Source of the DNA: Chondrosia reniformis
Taxonomy: Eukaryota > Porifera > Demospongiae > Chondrillida > Chondrillidae
Length of the DNA: 64,000 nucleotides
Direction: 5' to 3'
Assembly (NCBI GenBank): GCA_947172415.1
Contig: OX359202.1
Coordinates: 5,008,899 to 5,072,898 of the forward strand
Shown: piece after piece, positions 49,146 through 61,505 of the stretch
Position numbering within the stretch: position 1 is the first letter of the stretch
Layout of the letters: every line of letters starts with the position of its first letter
The notes under the pieces: generated by a model
Told to the model about the DNA's origin: nothing
The model's database searches: none
What the model saw: the letters and a program-made list of their open reading frames with translations, nothing else
Translations under genes and position numbers: made by a program

Positions 49146-52100
49146 TTAGTGGCTGCCATTTTGCTCCTCCACCTCTATATGACTGGAAGCTCCATTCCCA
49201 TTGGAAGGGAGAGGCTGGTCTTGCTCAGAAGATATCTTTATGTCAGGTCCACCTTCTGGGCCTGGTGACATAGGTTCAGGAGACAGGTCTCCTTCAGCTA
49301 CAAAATTATCGACTGACTTTTTGTATTGTGGCTGTGCGTGTATGGCTTCCCTCATAATTTCCAGTTTTTGGGCTGCAAACTTCTCCTCTTCAATGCATTC
49401 CTCAAAGAATTCTATATAGCAGAGATCATAAGATGGCAAGCAAAATAATGGAAAGTTGACTGGGACTGGGAGGTGATCACTGGTTGCCAATTTAATAGGA
49501 CTTTGGTCCCCCAGCCAAGATTAGACTTAACTCCCTTACTTCATCATAAGATGATGGACACTGTATACAGTTAACTGACATTATGTTAAGATATAAACAA
49601 TGTACATACAGTCAGTTAGCTGAAATAATAGGGATTATTTGTTGTGGTGATTAAGAAAGTTTTTAAAGAAGCAGTAATGGTAATTCTGGAAATAAAACAT
49701 TTCAATACTTTTAACCACCTATCATCCAATATCTTGTTCCTCCTGAGGGTCAAAACATTCTATTTCAAGAATAATTAGTCAACTAGCTATACAGTGTATG
49801 TTACAATATACTTGGATATCTATATATAATTTATGTATATGCATGGAACTTACATAGCCCTCCAGTAGTGGATTACACAGGATCAAATCTTAGGTTTCAG
49901 AAGGCATGAAACCTATTTTAAACTGAAAGGTAAGAGTAATTGAGTGATAGCACAGCCACTGGAGCTCACAAACAATCAATATCCAGGACGTTTCAATCCG
50001 TAGATCTTCCTCAACTGGTATAAAACTGACACAACTCGTTTTTAAAATACGTAGGTGATGGGTATGATGACGGATCAAAATGTCCTGATTGTTTGTGAAC
50101 TCCAGTGGCTGTGCTATCGCTCAAAAACTCTTACCTTTCAGTTACCTATACACAGCAATGAACCTTCATTAAATCACTATTTGAACTCTTTGAACTGCCA
50201 GGTTTCAAAAGGTATGAAGGTATGTATAAACTCAGAAAGGGGGCTGTTAAAATTGAAATTCGGGAAGTTAATCATTCAGTGCATACCACTCTTTGAAAAC
50301 ATACCCTTTGAAAACCTGGCTGTTCAAGAAGTTTCAAATAAGTTAGTTTCATGCCATATGAAACCTGAGATTTGATCCTGTTAATTACATGTTAACAGAT
50401 AAAATAGACTATATATAGCATTGTAGATTTAAGTATATATTCACATACATCTGAATACAAGAATTTCCTAATCTAAGTAACTGCTTATATGCACCAAAAC
50501 ATGTTGACATTAAGCCTTACGTCTTAAGTTTTTGACATCAATTTCAATGTCAAGATCAATCTTAATTCCACTATCCTTTAATGCTCTGTCCAATCGCTTT
50601 AGAGAATCTTCTGCTAATCTCAGGCGTTTCTCTGCCTTTCTTCTTTTAGCCCTCTCTGTCTAAATAAACAAATAAAAATAAAAATACTATAATATATGTA
50701 TATTATTGTGGTATTATTTTTGCCAAATATTTGAACTAATATTTCATTGTACCATGTAGAAACAGCAGTCTTTAATTATATAAAGTACATTAAATAAAAA
50801 GAGAGGACAGTATTCTATGAATTAAAGCAATTTCTAATAATGTATTTTTCAAACAAAATAATAGGCAAACTATATTATTGGACAAATTAAGAGGTTACAG
50901 TGATCAGTGCAATCAATAAATTATACCTCCAGTTGACTTGATGTTTTCTTCTTTTCCTCTGCCAAATACTCAACCTCTGACTCTCTCTCCTTCAACCTAC
51001 ACAAATGAACAAATCACGTTGTGTGATTTTCAAATTAAAGTAGCCTTAAAACATTACTTATAGTCCATCTTCGGCATATTCAACCATGTAATATGATTCA
51101 ACTGAAGTACCTATGTATATACCTATATGTGAGTGCCACCAGTAGAAAAATGGCCTCAGGTATTTATGGAAAAAATGGCCGTCATACATTTTGATATGGT
51201 AAAAATGTACGTATATGGTACAATAATTTTAATCGACCTTAATAAAAAAAGAGATTCGTTCAAACTTGGTACAAATGTTCTCTAAGGGCCATAAAGACGT
51301 TTGCTAGCAATTTCTACTGGCAACACTCACATACACCATACATAGTTATATAGCTATATACCATATACTATAAGATTACTAATAGTGGGTTTGTACATTC
51401 TTTTTCTGATTAATTGTGTCACAAAGTTAGTGGAAATGTATTAACTAGCACAGGTAATAAGCTAACATTGACAAAGATTTCTGTTTTTCCTCCTCCAGTA
51501 ACTTCTGATTTTCAGCAAGACTCTATAGCAGCAAGGGAATAGCAAAAACAAATATAATGGAGATGATCCTTTAATTGTTTTCATAGCAAGCTACAAAACA
51601 GTTGTGATTTTCAAATTAAAGTAACCTTAAAAACATTACTTATAGTGCACCTTCAGCATATTCAACCATATAATATAGGTTGCTTAGAATAGGTAATCTG
51701 TGATTCGACTGCAGTTTAGGACAATATGAATACTCAAACTATAATCATCCTCAAATATCATAAAGAGGGGAAAACACAAAAGAAGTAATTGCTGGGAATT
51801 AAACCCAAGACAGCTGGTTATGACCATCAATGCTCTGCCGCGAGTTGGTAATTCTCTTTCAATGAACTGGCTGCTGCAGGCTTGGAAGACATTTTATGAG
51901 TTCTACAATACATTGCATGGAATATTTTGGCTGGGCCTGCATGGAGCGCCAAAGTGGACCTGTACTATATAACGTGGTGGCATTATTTATGCCAAATATT
52001 TGAACTAATATTTCATTGTACAATGTAGAAACAGTTTAATATATTAAATAAAAAGAGAGGACAGTATCTATGAATTAAAGCGATTTTAATAATGTATTTT

Positions 52101-55100
52101 TCAAACAAAATAATAGGTAAACTATATTATTGGACAAATTAAGAGGTTACAGTGATCAGTGCAATCATACCTCTAGTTGACTTGATGTTTTCTTCTTTTC
52201 CTCTGCCAAATACTCAACCTCTGACTCTCTCTCCTTCAACCTATACAAATGAACGCAACATGTTGCATCAGCACCAACACCACAGTCACAGTCACAGTCA
52301 CAATTTCCTCTTTCAACAAACATTTGTACGTTTATTATGTTTCAATTGATCTTTTAATAGAAGCTTCACAGAGAGCCTTAATTAACAGTCTCAACCCTTA
52401 ATTAACAGTCTCAAGGCCTGCATGGGGTATTACGTACATGACTATGTACACTTACAGTACATTTCTATCCATAAATGAATCTACTAGAATTAGAACAATA
52501 ATTTTCCAAAAGGTTTATATAATACCTACGTATATGTGAGGGCTGCCAGTAGAAATAGCAGAAAATGGCCTCAGGTATTTATGGAAACAACCGCCATATA
52601 TTTTGATATGATAAAATGTGTACAGTACAAGAAATTTAATCGACCATATCTCCTTCGTAAAAAGAGATTTCGTTCAAACTTGGCACAAATGTTCTCTAAG
52701 GGCCAAAAAGACGTTAGCGATTTCTGATGGGGGACCTTTTTCTGTGATTTCTACTGGCAGCACTCACATACACCATACATACCATATATAGCTACGTTTA
52801 TAGCTATATACCATACCTATACCTATATAATATATAAGATTACTAATAGTGGGTTTGTACATTCTTTTTGGGGTGTCGTAGGTGCCCCTATATTGTTTTC
52901 AGAAATTATGTTAATGTATGGCTTCCTGTTTGTAACCTTGTATGAATATATCTGTCAAAAAATGGCGGACGCTCAACTGGTTTTCATTTTCTAGCTTAAA
53001 ATTAGCTTTCTCTTCCTTAGCATAGAACATTGAACTAACGAAATGGATTTAAAACACACCTCTACGAATACTATGTAATGTAGAGCTTGCACAAAAACGT
53101 TTTCTGCAAGATATGGTCTTGAAATTGGCACCCCCTCAAAACTCAAACTACTTGCTGGTTCTTAGATATCTGGTTAACCGATTCCAGTCGTTGCTTGATT
53201 GCCGTCAGGCACCCAACGAGTTTTTTAAACTCAAAATACTTGTTTCTGATTAGTTGCGTCACAAAACAAATCAATCATAAGTGAAAATGTATTAACTAGA
53301 GCAGGTAATAAACTAACATTGACAAAGATTTCTGTTTTTCCTCCTCCAGTAACTTCTGATTTTCAGCAAGACTCTATAGCAGCAAGGGAATAGCAAAAAA
53401 TTAACGGAGATGATGTTTTCAAAGCAAGCGCTTCAAAACATTGTCTGGTTTTTACTTTCTTTTGTGATTTTCACAATAATGTAGCCTCCACCTTCAGTAT
53501 AATATGGGTTACTTAAAATAGGTAATCTGTGATTCAACTGAAGTTTAGCTCTGTAGTTCTCAACTTCACATCTACGTATTATTACACATACGTATAAAGG
53601 ACAATATAACTATTCAAAGTGATAATCAAACCACAAGTAATTATAAAAGGGAAAACACTAAAGAAGCAATTGCTGGGAGTTCCACCCAGGGCAGCTACAA
53701 TTGCCACAGCAATGCTCTCATTTATGTTTCTTACACTGATTACAAAGAAGCAATTAGTTGCATATCACTGATTAGTGTTAATTCTCTTTATCAGAGCAAG
53801 CCAATAATAAGTTATTCTATACTATAAGAACCCCTATTATATACAGTAGAAGCAGTTTATACTAGTAAAATCATTCTAATAACCATTCAATAATACATAC
53901 AGTTATACAATGGAGAATCAATCAACATTCAAATAATGAAAAAATAATTAAAAATAAAATATGCTCAAATAGAAAAAGATTCTATTATAGCCAGGTTTAA
54001 TTATATTCATAGGCCACTAGTAAAATGGCAGCTAAGATACATCTGAACATACCTCGATATCATGCTTGAGCTGAGAAGTTGAATCTTCTAGCTTCTTCTT
54101 CTCTTCATCTAGGTTGACTGCTTGTTGCTTAAGGTTGTCAAGTTCTGCCTCAGCCTTCTCCTTCTCTTCAGACAATATCTGAGCTTCCTCCTTCATCTTC
54201 TCCAACTCCTTCTCCTTTTGACTCTTCTCTGCTGAGACTGACTGTTGGGTCGGGAAGAACAGTGTTTAATAAAAGTAACTATCCTAAGACAGCACACAAT
54301 AAAGTTTCACCAACCCAATTTAGACAGGCAATAGAAATATGAGAATTTAAATGTATGTTTAATGAATGTATGTATACCAAGGACTCACAAAAGATCAAGA
54401 AAAAGACAAAATTCTAAGGGTCACTGATAAGGGGTGGAATTCCCAGAGACAGCTGTCTGGCCCAGTGAAGAAGAAGAGTAGGAGAAAACTTATGTACATT
54501 ATCCTAAGCTCTCCCTAGGTTTAGTTCCTTATACGTAGGTCTTTACTTTAAAGTAGACGTAAGAAAAATGGTGTGTTAGATTATTCATGTACCTCTAGAT
54601 TGGCTTTGAGGTCTTCCGACAACTTCTCTAAAGTGTCCTTGTCGGCTTCAATCTTCTTCATAGTGTCCAGAGTGGCCTGAAGCTCCCTGATAGGGTGATA
54701 ACACCATGGCAACTAAGTTGCTTTGAAGTAGGGATGTGTCAGTTACACTCACTGGTCAGTGGAGTCCTTTTCTAGTCGAAGGTTCTTAGCTGCTTCCTCA
54801 ATGCTCTTCTTCTCTTCTTCAAGTTTGCTGGCAAGTGCCTTCAATTCCTAAAGAAGTGGCATTACAAGAACAAGCGCTTAAAACATGTCCCTCTTAGGAT
54901 CATAAACCCTCAAGATTACATTTGAACCACAAGCATTTAAATAGATAAATCAACAACCTATCTATTGATACACCCTTGTTAGATATAATTACCCATTAAC
55001 TTTTAAATAATTCTGCTAATCCATTCATTAATGCATATTTCCTGACTTCCTGCCAGTGACACCTCTACAAGCTTTAGCTGCTTACCTCCTTTTTCCCCTT

Positions 55101-58100
55101 TTCCTCTTGTAAGGCATCAGCTTCTGACTTCAGTTTATCTGTACAGGAAGTAACATCTCTCATCACATCTTCACCCACACAGGAAGTAACATCTCTCACC
55201 ACATCTTCACCCACACAGGAAGTAACATCTCTCATCACATCTTCACCCACACAGGAAGTAACATCTCTCATCACATCTTCACCCACACAGGAAGTAACAT
55301 CTTTCATCACATCTTCACCCACACAGGAAGTAACATCTCTCACCACATCTTCACTCACACAGAAAGTAACATCTCTCATCACATCTTCACCCACACAGGA
55401 AGTAACATCTCTCACCACATCTTCACCCACACAGGAAGTAACATCTCTCATCACATCTTCATTCACACAGAAAGTAACATCTCTCACCACATCTTCACCC
55501 ACACAGAAAGTAACATCTTTCATCACATCTTCACTCACACAGGAAGTAACATCTCTCATCACATCTTCATTCACACAGAAAGTAACATCTCTCACCACAT
55601 CTTCACACACACAGGAAGTAACATCTCTCATCAGACTATTTGTTACCAACCCCTTGAAGACTTGAAGAAAGTCACACAGACAAATTTCAAAAAGCCAACA
55701 CACATTAACCAGATAACTAGGCTCCCCCTCAAAATACGTACATTGTATTTGTCTCCCCTTTGAAATATTCTATAAACAAAACTCTATAATATCAAAACAC
55801 CATTTTCATATGTCTATGACCAGAATACACATAAACTATAGAGCATTGGTTGAGGATACAGTCTTCTCTTTCTCCACGGGACCAAAACATCTTTCTTGGA
55901 ATTCCATTCATTGGTAACCCCCAGTCTTTCATTCGGTTCTTTAATATTAAATGTTTCTTCCTGCAAACCACAAGCTTAAAGGGGAAAATTACCAATGTAC
56001 TCCTGCTTCTCTTTAGAAAGCTTTGAACTTTCTTCTTCCAACGTTTGAATGACTTTCTCTCCTAACAGAGCATTGTTCCAAGTCCTGCAATGAAAGATAC
56101 ATATACGTACCTTACACCCTATACATTGTGTACATCAAGGCATGGTCATGTGACATTATATTGCACAATGAGTACTTATTATAAGACATGGTCATGTGAC
56201 ATTATATTGCGCAATGAGTACTTATTGTAAGGCATGGTCATGTGACAATATAAATGACAGTGGCTTGCAGAGGTGCTGTATTCTTACACTTTTCCAGAAT
56301 CCATCAACACTTTTAACCATTTCTTGTGGCTCTCCTCACTCTTGGCTGCTAACACTAAGTTTCCCTAAAAGGTTAAAGGCTAAAGGTCAAAGGTCCCTCT
56401 ACTGGCAATCAGCAGCAAAACATATACACACCTGTTGTAAGATTACTTGTTGTATTTTTGGGCGCCCTATATTGTATGTTTCACTTTTTATTATAGGGCT
56501 TCATAGTCATAACCATAAGTTGACGAACTGAAATTGATGAAACGTTCCATGTGATTAAAATGGTTAAACTGATACTGACTACTAAGAACCAGGAAGCGAA
56601 CTTCAGTTCAATCCATTAGCTCATTGTGCTCCTCAGGGGACATTAGTGGGCAGGGGTAATATCCAGAGTTCAATGATGATATAATCAATGCTTTAAGATT
56701 GGCTTTAGATCTTAAAGTTTCCCTATTTTTTCCAACCCCAGCATATAGTTTGAGTTCGAGTTCCGCATGAGTGTTTTTAATCTAAAGTATTTGTTAACCT
56801 TTAGCAGGTGCGTATGTGCCAAATTATTACTATCGGCTTTGAATACTACCACAATCCATAACTTAATAGATTAACATCAATTTCAATAGTTAACAATACT
56901 GAATTAATTGAGATTCAATGACTTTAACAAGTACACTTTGAATCAAACAAAATCTCCCTCTATTCAGGCTTAGCTAAACACACATAATTTCAACGAGAGA
57001 ATGTTCTTGGTAAAAGAATACCAATACATTATTTCACTGGGAAGTAATGAAAAGAATACAATTGAGAATGTACAAGTTTACCTTAAAATCCTTGTGTGTA
57101 ATACGTATGGCATACTTTTGCTGTCCATCTACTTGAGACATGACTGTACAGCCTCCTAAAGGGACCACCCCCTATAGAATAATGCATAACAATTTTAAAC
57201 ATTTTAAATATTTTAAATATTTTAAATATTTTTTAACCTCATACCGTGTACGTACTAAGGAATATGATATATTAGACTATTCATGTTATCTATGTTATAC
57301 TCTCGTGTTGCTATTATTTATAAGTCAGATACACATGTGAAAATGGATATTTGCAATCATCTACTTAAAAGTCTAATAGACATTTTCACATAAATACTAA
57401 CACAGGTATTGTTGAAAGAGGCAGCCAGTGAATATTCAAAGTGTACCCACTTACGATGTATGCTCACATGGTTGCCATGGTTTCACAGTGCATAGGGGAC
57501 TTTACCTTGGGATGAGTGTTGAAGAGCATTGTCTTCTCATATTTAGCAGCCTCTGAGTCACTGTAGTACAGAAGGAACCCTTCCTTGACGATAAAGAACC
57601 TGCAGGGAGGAGACAGTGCCTTAAGAGTGGCCCTTTTGACATGTGAATGTCTATTAAATTTACAACTGTTACATTATTCTGACAAGGACTACAATGTTGC
57701 ACATGAAATGGGGAAGCTCCTATCATTAAAAATATTTCAATTCCAAAGTCATAGCAGTTAAAGCCAAAGAAACACAGAATTCTTATAACATTCTACTGAA
57801 GCCATGGTACACTACACAACACAATAAACAGGTGTGTGTGTGTGTGTGTGTACATACTAAACAACACATTAGTATAACCATTAAAGGCACATAAGCTGGC
57901 ATGCATAATCAAGGTGATAACCAAACCACAAGTATAATCTATAATCACAGTTAAACATCCATGACAAGTAGATAGATACGTATGCTATATACTATAAGAT
58001 CTCATTCCACCACATTTACAAAGGAAATCAATGTACACATGACATGTACGTATATCAATGGTATCACACCTTATATCATATCTTCATCCTACTGTGGCTT

Positions 58101-59283
58101 ATCAAAACAACCTTTTCATGACTATTTAAGTCAAACTACTTTACACTTTAGACTATGAGATATGAAGTTAATTGAGCAACAGCAACATTAAATCTTTGGA
58201 ATAGAACATTTCACCCCGTAGGTCTTCATTAGCAACAATAAACTTCATATCTCATCATGATCCCGACAAATAAGCCCTATCACTTTAGACTATGTACATA
58301 TAATACTGTATACTAATAAATTCAATTCCTTTTACTAAACAACTTCACTAAGCATAAGCTACTGAGAACAGCTGTACAAAAGCTTGCAAGTGAATGTTTT
58401 TTTTTCTACTTAAACCCTCAGCAAATTGAAAATGAGCTGACTTTAAGAAGAGTTGTCTGGCCACAAAAAGTCAATAATAGTTAGTCCCTTATTAACATGC
58501 CCATTACAGGGTTTTACCCATCCCAATTGGCTACACACGTTTTCATCCATAACAAGATATAACAATCACAGTACTGAGCACCAGTGCCACATAGGACCAC
58601 CCACTCTAAATGAGTATATATCCACTTGTATGCCTCTTGTCTTGAGACAGCCATTGGTTAGAAAGGGCTTACTATTTGGCCACATAATGATATTGAATTG
58701 AAAGCTAATTGAACCAGTGTTATTGTTAGTTATGTATTGTCATTGTTGGTTATGTATTGTTAAAATTAATCTTAAGATATTATGAAAATTGGAACCTCCA
58801 ATATATACACAATAATTGCATCACAACAATTTCTCTAAAAAGTAAAAATAATTTCAATTTTAGTAAATAAATGTTTTTCTTTATACAGTACATAATGACC
58901 TACCTCATCCATGGTATAACAATATTTATTGACTCTTAGGAAGCTATTCTTCTAATGGTGATTACAGCCATAATCGGAGGAAATAGAGTACTAGGCATAT
59001 AGTTACCAAGATTAATCAAAATGGTATATAATAGAACTATCTCTCAATTCGGCAGTATTCGGCTTGTCAACTGTTAACAGTGCATTTGCGGCGTCTCTAC
59101 GCCTCATTAACGACTCTGAATTAACAAATTAGATTACCTCTTTTGCCACTTCTTCGACGAACCAGCAGTAAAGGGCTTTTTCTGTAGAATTCCATGCATC
59201 TGTACCCTTGTACTAATAGTCGTCTCATCGTTCTCTAGCGATTGTTCGACGTCAATATCGGAGGAAGTTCTTGGATGAGCCAT
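49146..59283 (-). CDS. PLEKHD1: PH and coiled-coil protein, PLEKHD1 family
   Basis: Fifteen minus-strand exons join in phase to 528 residues: 59138-59283, 57506-57599, 57082-57171, 56288-56364, 55993-56084, 55086-55138, 54753-54847, 54593-54686, 54053-54241, 53318-53373, 52171-52240, 51467-51522, 50927-50996, 50521-50659, 49146-49411. PH domain at about 30-135 (ISTRVQMHGILQKKPF, RFFIVKEGFLLYYSDSEAAK, GVVPLGGCTV, KWLKVLMDSGKVTWNNALLG). A long acidic/Lys coiled coil at about 145-430 follows, then FFEECIEEEKFAAQKLEIMR, which matches the C-terminal block of vertebrate PLEKHD1. The last 50 residues are Pro/Gly/Glu-rich. Exons 12 and 13 are near-exact duplicates of exons 10 and 11, adding 42 residues. 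Exon 6 follows a 36-bp minisatellite. The family's function is poorly known. Confidence 0.92.
49878..50381. mobile_element. Large imperfect foldback element (about 500 bp)
   Basis: GGATCAAATCTTAGGTTTCA at the left is inverted at the right as TGAAACCTGAGATTTGATCC. Inner arms (CAGCCACTGGAGCTCACAAA against TTTGTGAACTCCAGTGGCTG) form a second stem. The core has GACGTTTCAATCCGTAGATC, shared with other foldbacks here. In the last PLEKHD1-like intron. Confidence 0.7.
51127..51336. mobile_element. Inverted-repeat MITE, family M1 (in the left duplicate)
   Basis: Starts TGTGAGTGCCACCAGTAG and ends CTACTGGCAACACTCACAT, inverted. The interior matches 12978-13246. Slightly deleted. Confidence 0.7.
51735..51876 (-). 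repeat. SINE family A fragment
   Basis: AGTAATTGCTGGGAATTAAA and CAGCTGGTTATGACCA show the reversed tRNA-like block. The head is truncated. In a PLEKHD1-like intron. Confidence 0.65.
52527..52775. mobile_element. Inverted-repeat MITE, family M1 (in the right duplicate)
   Basis: TATGTGAGGGCTGCCAGTAG at one end is inverted as CTACTGGCAGCACTCACATA at the other. It is the partner of 51127-51336, so the insertion predates the duplication. Confidence 0.8.
53575..53812 (-). repeat. tRNA-related SINE copy (family A)
   Basis: Full reversed copy from GTGATAATCAAACCACAAGT to TTATCAGAGCAAGCCAATAA, with a degraded tRNA-like block. In a PLEKHD1-like intron. Confidence 0.75.
54374..54586 (-). repeat. Family B repeat copy touching a donor site
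   Basis: The GTGTGTTAGATTATTCATGT end of this copy lies within a few bases of the donor of PLEKHD1-like exon 8 (ends 54593). Confidence 0.75.
55141..55632. repeat. 36-bp minisatellite, about 13.5 units
   Basis: GGAAGTAACATCTCTCATCA recurs every 36 bp with a few variants (CATC/CACC, CCCAC/CTCAC/TTCAC). On the gene strand its last unit runs straight into the acceptor TTCCTGTACAG of exon 6 (55138). The long ORF over it is an artefact of the period. Confidence 0.95.
55835..55935 (+). repeat. Family B repeat, diverged fragment
   Basis: TTGAGGATACAGTCTTCTC and TTCTTGGAATTCCATTCATT weakly match the family. Old copy in PLEKHD1-like intron 5. Confidence 0.45.
57832..57851. repeat. (GT)n microsatellite
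   Basis: Ten GT dinucleotides in PLEKHD1-like intron 1. Confidence 0.9.
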
Positions 59284-59370
59284 CTCTCCTCCCTTGCACT
59301 GCGAGCTACGGTTGGGACTTCCGTTAAATATCCGATGAATATGTTTAACGCTTAGCCATCCCCGCCCATA
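59284..59370. promoter_or_regulatory. Head-to-head promoter region (PLEKHD1-like / 112-aa gene)
   Basis: Divergent start codons 87 bp apart, with a GC-richer stretch (TTAGCCATCCCCGCCC) just outside the plus-strand start. Inferred from layout. Confidence 0.45.
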
Positions 59371-60171
59371 ATGTCATGGAGGTCAATTATAGGTAAAGCT
59401 GTCTCATTTTACTTTACTCCTTAGCCGTACTTTTACCCTTTTTCTCTTATTTATCCCAGAGTCAGGGCTATGCCAAGGGATTGGAAGTGATGTTACATTA
59501 ATTACAAATGAGGGAAAGTGTGTCTACTTCAGTAGTATTTGCACTAAATTGGTAACTGGCGACGAAGTGAGGCAATAAGGATACCTATTACTGCAAATTG
59601 AAGAAAAAGCAAGAAATATCTTTTTCTTTTCTCAATTTTAGGATATTAACCGAAAGTTATTGAATTTACTTCATTCAAATAAAAATGAGGTTTATATACC
59701 TATTGAAGGCACTGAAGTGATGTTCCGAGTGTTTTGCAGAACAGAATGTAGGTGAGTTGCTCCTCTACTAGTGGTAATGTTCACTCTGTTCTACTGGTGG
59801 AAGGGTTGTAACCTATCAGACTATTAGGATCAGCAATGGGGGAAGTTGAAAGACATTGCCATAATTCCATTCCAGCCAGTTGCCAACTGCTTAATATTGT
59901 ATGATATTTAGTTCAATACTTGTGGTTTGGTTATCACTACTCAGTCATTTATTATCTATGCATGTAACTATTATACATGTGATGTATTACGTATCCACAC
60001 ACGTCAATCTATCATACATGTAGTGTGTATGGGACATGTGATGCGAAATTATACACTTTGGTCGTGTGCAGTCTTCCCTTTGGAGCACTAGTGGCACTAG
60101 CACCATCTCCACTAACGGCCAATCAAGTTATACCAACTATTGAGAAACTTGCTGACACCCTGCGTGCATAA
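59371..60171 (+). CDS. Unrecognised small protein (112 residues, four exons)
   Basis: Exons 59371-59392, 59460-59566, 59642-59751 and 60072-60171 have good splice sites (G/GTAAAG, GAA/GTGAGG, AG/GTGAGT; CCCAG, TTTTAG, GTGCAG) and keep phase to a TAA. The product starts MSWRSIIESGLCQGIGSDVT. It has a strand-rich look (VTLITNEGKCVYFSS, NEVYIPIEGTEVMFRVFCR, PFGALVALAP) and ends in a helix-like VIPTIEKLADTLRA. I do not recognise it. The beta-rich body with a C-terminal helix is vaguely like small proteasome-assembly chaperones (PSMG3), but that is a guess. No signal peptide or TM segment. It is divergent from the PLEKHD1-like gene and convergent with CSTPP1. Confidence 0.65.
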
Positions 60172-60695
60172 TCAGAAATATATCAACTAATTTATTTGAT
60201 TGATTTAGATTCTTTTTATTTCAAATGTATAGAATGCATAATGTATACAACATAGTGTTGAATCTGTATTGCAAGGTATTTAGAATGCAGGTGTCTATAG
60301 AATTTGATTTATGTCGCAACCATCATGTCTACAAATTACTTTAAAATGATTTTTGGTGCTGATTGGCAAAGTTGAGTTTGACAATGACTGTTATGCACAC
60401 AATAATGACATTCACAATACCTGGAACAGTGTGTTCTATGAATATCACCTAAATCACAGCAAATAAATAAGCAGCCATTTAATATACACATCTCATTTGA
60501 AAACTTAATGCCTACTTGATTTCATTCCACCAGCACACTCCATTTTTGGCCTCCCTTTGTATTTAATTAGATAGGGTTCTGTCAACAGTGTTTTTAATAC
60601 AGCACTGCTGATATGAAAACTTCTAGTATATTCACCTTTATTTTTGTGACTCATTACATAATTGACCATATAGCAAAGTCCCTGGGGAAATCCCC
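60172..60695. other. Convergent intergenic spacer
   Basis: AT-rich, with no gene, tandem array or recognisable transposon seen. It contains the 3' ends of the 112-aa gene and CSTPP1. Confidence 0.5.
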
Positions 60696-61505
60696 CTAGT
60701 CAGTGCCTTCAAACTGCAGCAAGGGATTATTAGTTAAAATTCTAACAAAGTCAACAAAAGTGATTGTCCTCTTTGAATTGATGGCACTATAAACAGCTTC
60801 TTCCTGTGGGTATACTTCCCCAGGATGGTTGGCAGACATTTTTCGAATCACTTCTGCAACAAGAGGCTGAAAGAGAGAAGATTCAAGGCCATCAGAGGGG
60901 ACTTCACTCCCTTCCTGTTTCCGGCCCAAAATGGGAGAATAGGAAGTGGAGGAGAGGGGCGACCTGGGAGAAGCGGAGGCTGTTGGCACCACAACTACAG
61001 GACCACTATGCACTTGCATACATCCCGAGTTGCGCATTTCATCAAAGGCATCCTTACACTTTTGAAAGAAAGGCTGGTAGTAAAATAGTACCTGGAACGC
61101 TCTGATAAACTTGGTGAAAGCTAAGGGCACTTTCTCCTTTGTGTTTTGGTCGGCAAAGAAAAGATTAAAGATGTCATCATTTAGGAACGTCAAAGGAAAA
61201 TCGCAACAAAGAAGCTGCAGATACGAATGATATTCTTTTAAAATGAAACTTTCTGCTCTCAAGTTCTTAAAACAGCTCTCAAACACTTTTATAAAGCTCC
61301 TTCTGTTGTAAGGAGTAAGAATTATGTAGTTGTATTCTCTAAACGCTACGTGACTTCCCGAAACCACACCTTTAAAGTAGTCAGCCAAAGCATCCATAGG
61401 ATGGAATTTTGAATCCTTTCTTTTGCTGAGTACGTAACTAAGAGAATCAGAGAGATAAACGTGAATGTTGTGCTTCTCAAAATATCTTCTGCTGTCATCC
61501 GCCAT
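60696..61505 (-). CDS. CSTPP1: CSTPP1/C11orf49 homologue (tubulin polyglutamylase complex regulator)
   Basis: Single-exon frame of 269 residues (human 331). In mammals this centriolar-satellite protein regulates the TTLL1 polyglutamylase complex. Matching blocks: YFEKHNIHVYLSDSLSYVL (human has a similar YEYLAQRHVLTYMEDAV), FKGVVSGSHVAFREYNYIIL, LKEYHSYLQLLCCDFPLTFL, FTKFIRAFQVLFYYQPFF, VVVVPTASASPRSPLSSTSY and SKRTITFVDFVRILTNN. I chose the ATG at 61505 because homology begins there and its context AAAAAATGGCGG is ideal. An upstream in-frame ATG at 61667 would run antisense through the neighbouring gene. The start is 22 bp from that gene's start. Confidence 0.85.
   Translation of the reverse strand: MADDSRRYFEKHNIHVYLSDSLSYVLSKRKDSKFHPMDALADYFKGVVSGSHVAFREYNYIILTPYNRRSFIKVFESCFKNLRAESFILKEYHSYLQLLCCDFPLTFLNDDIFNLFFADQNTKEKVPLAFTKFIRAFQVLFYYQPFFQKCKDAFDEMRNSGCMQVHSGPVVVVPTASASPRSPLSSTSYSPILGRKQEGSEVPSDGLESSLFQPLVAEVIRKMSANHPGEVYPQEEAVYSAINSKRTITFVDFVRILTNNPLLQFEGTD

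Larger units (their letters stand above)
50735..53550. repeat. Local tandem duplication carrying an exon pair
   Basis: About 50735-51715 and about 51985-53550 are two copies of one segment, both containing the exon pair and flanking intron. The start (TGCCAAATATTTGAACTAAT) and end (ATAGGTAATCTGTGATTC) blocks occur in both. The copies differ in length because of different repeat insertions, such as extra sequence at 52830-53260. Each also carries an M1 MITE. Confidence 0.85.

Noticed and set aside
55074-55703. 209-codon ORF with a 12-residue repeat (VGEDVMRDVTSC type)
   Set aside because: This is the 36-bp minisatellite read through. The real coding part is only exon 6 (55086-55138), and phase at both splice sites excludes the array.
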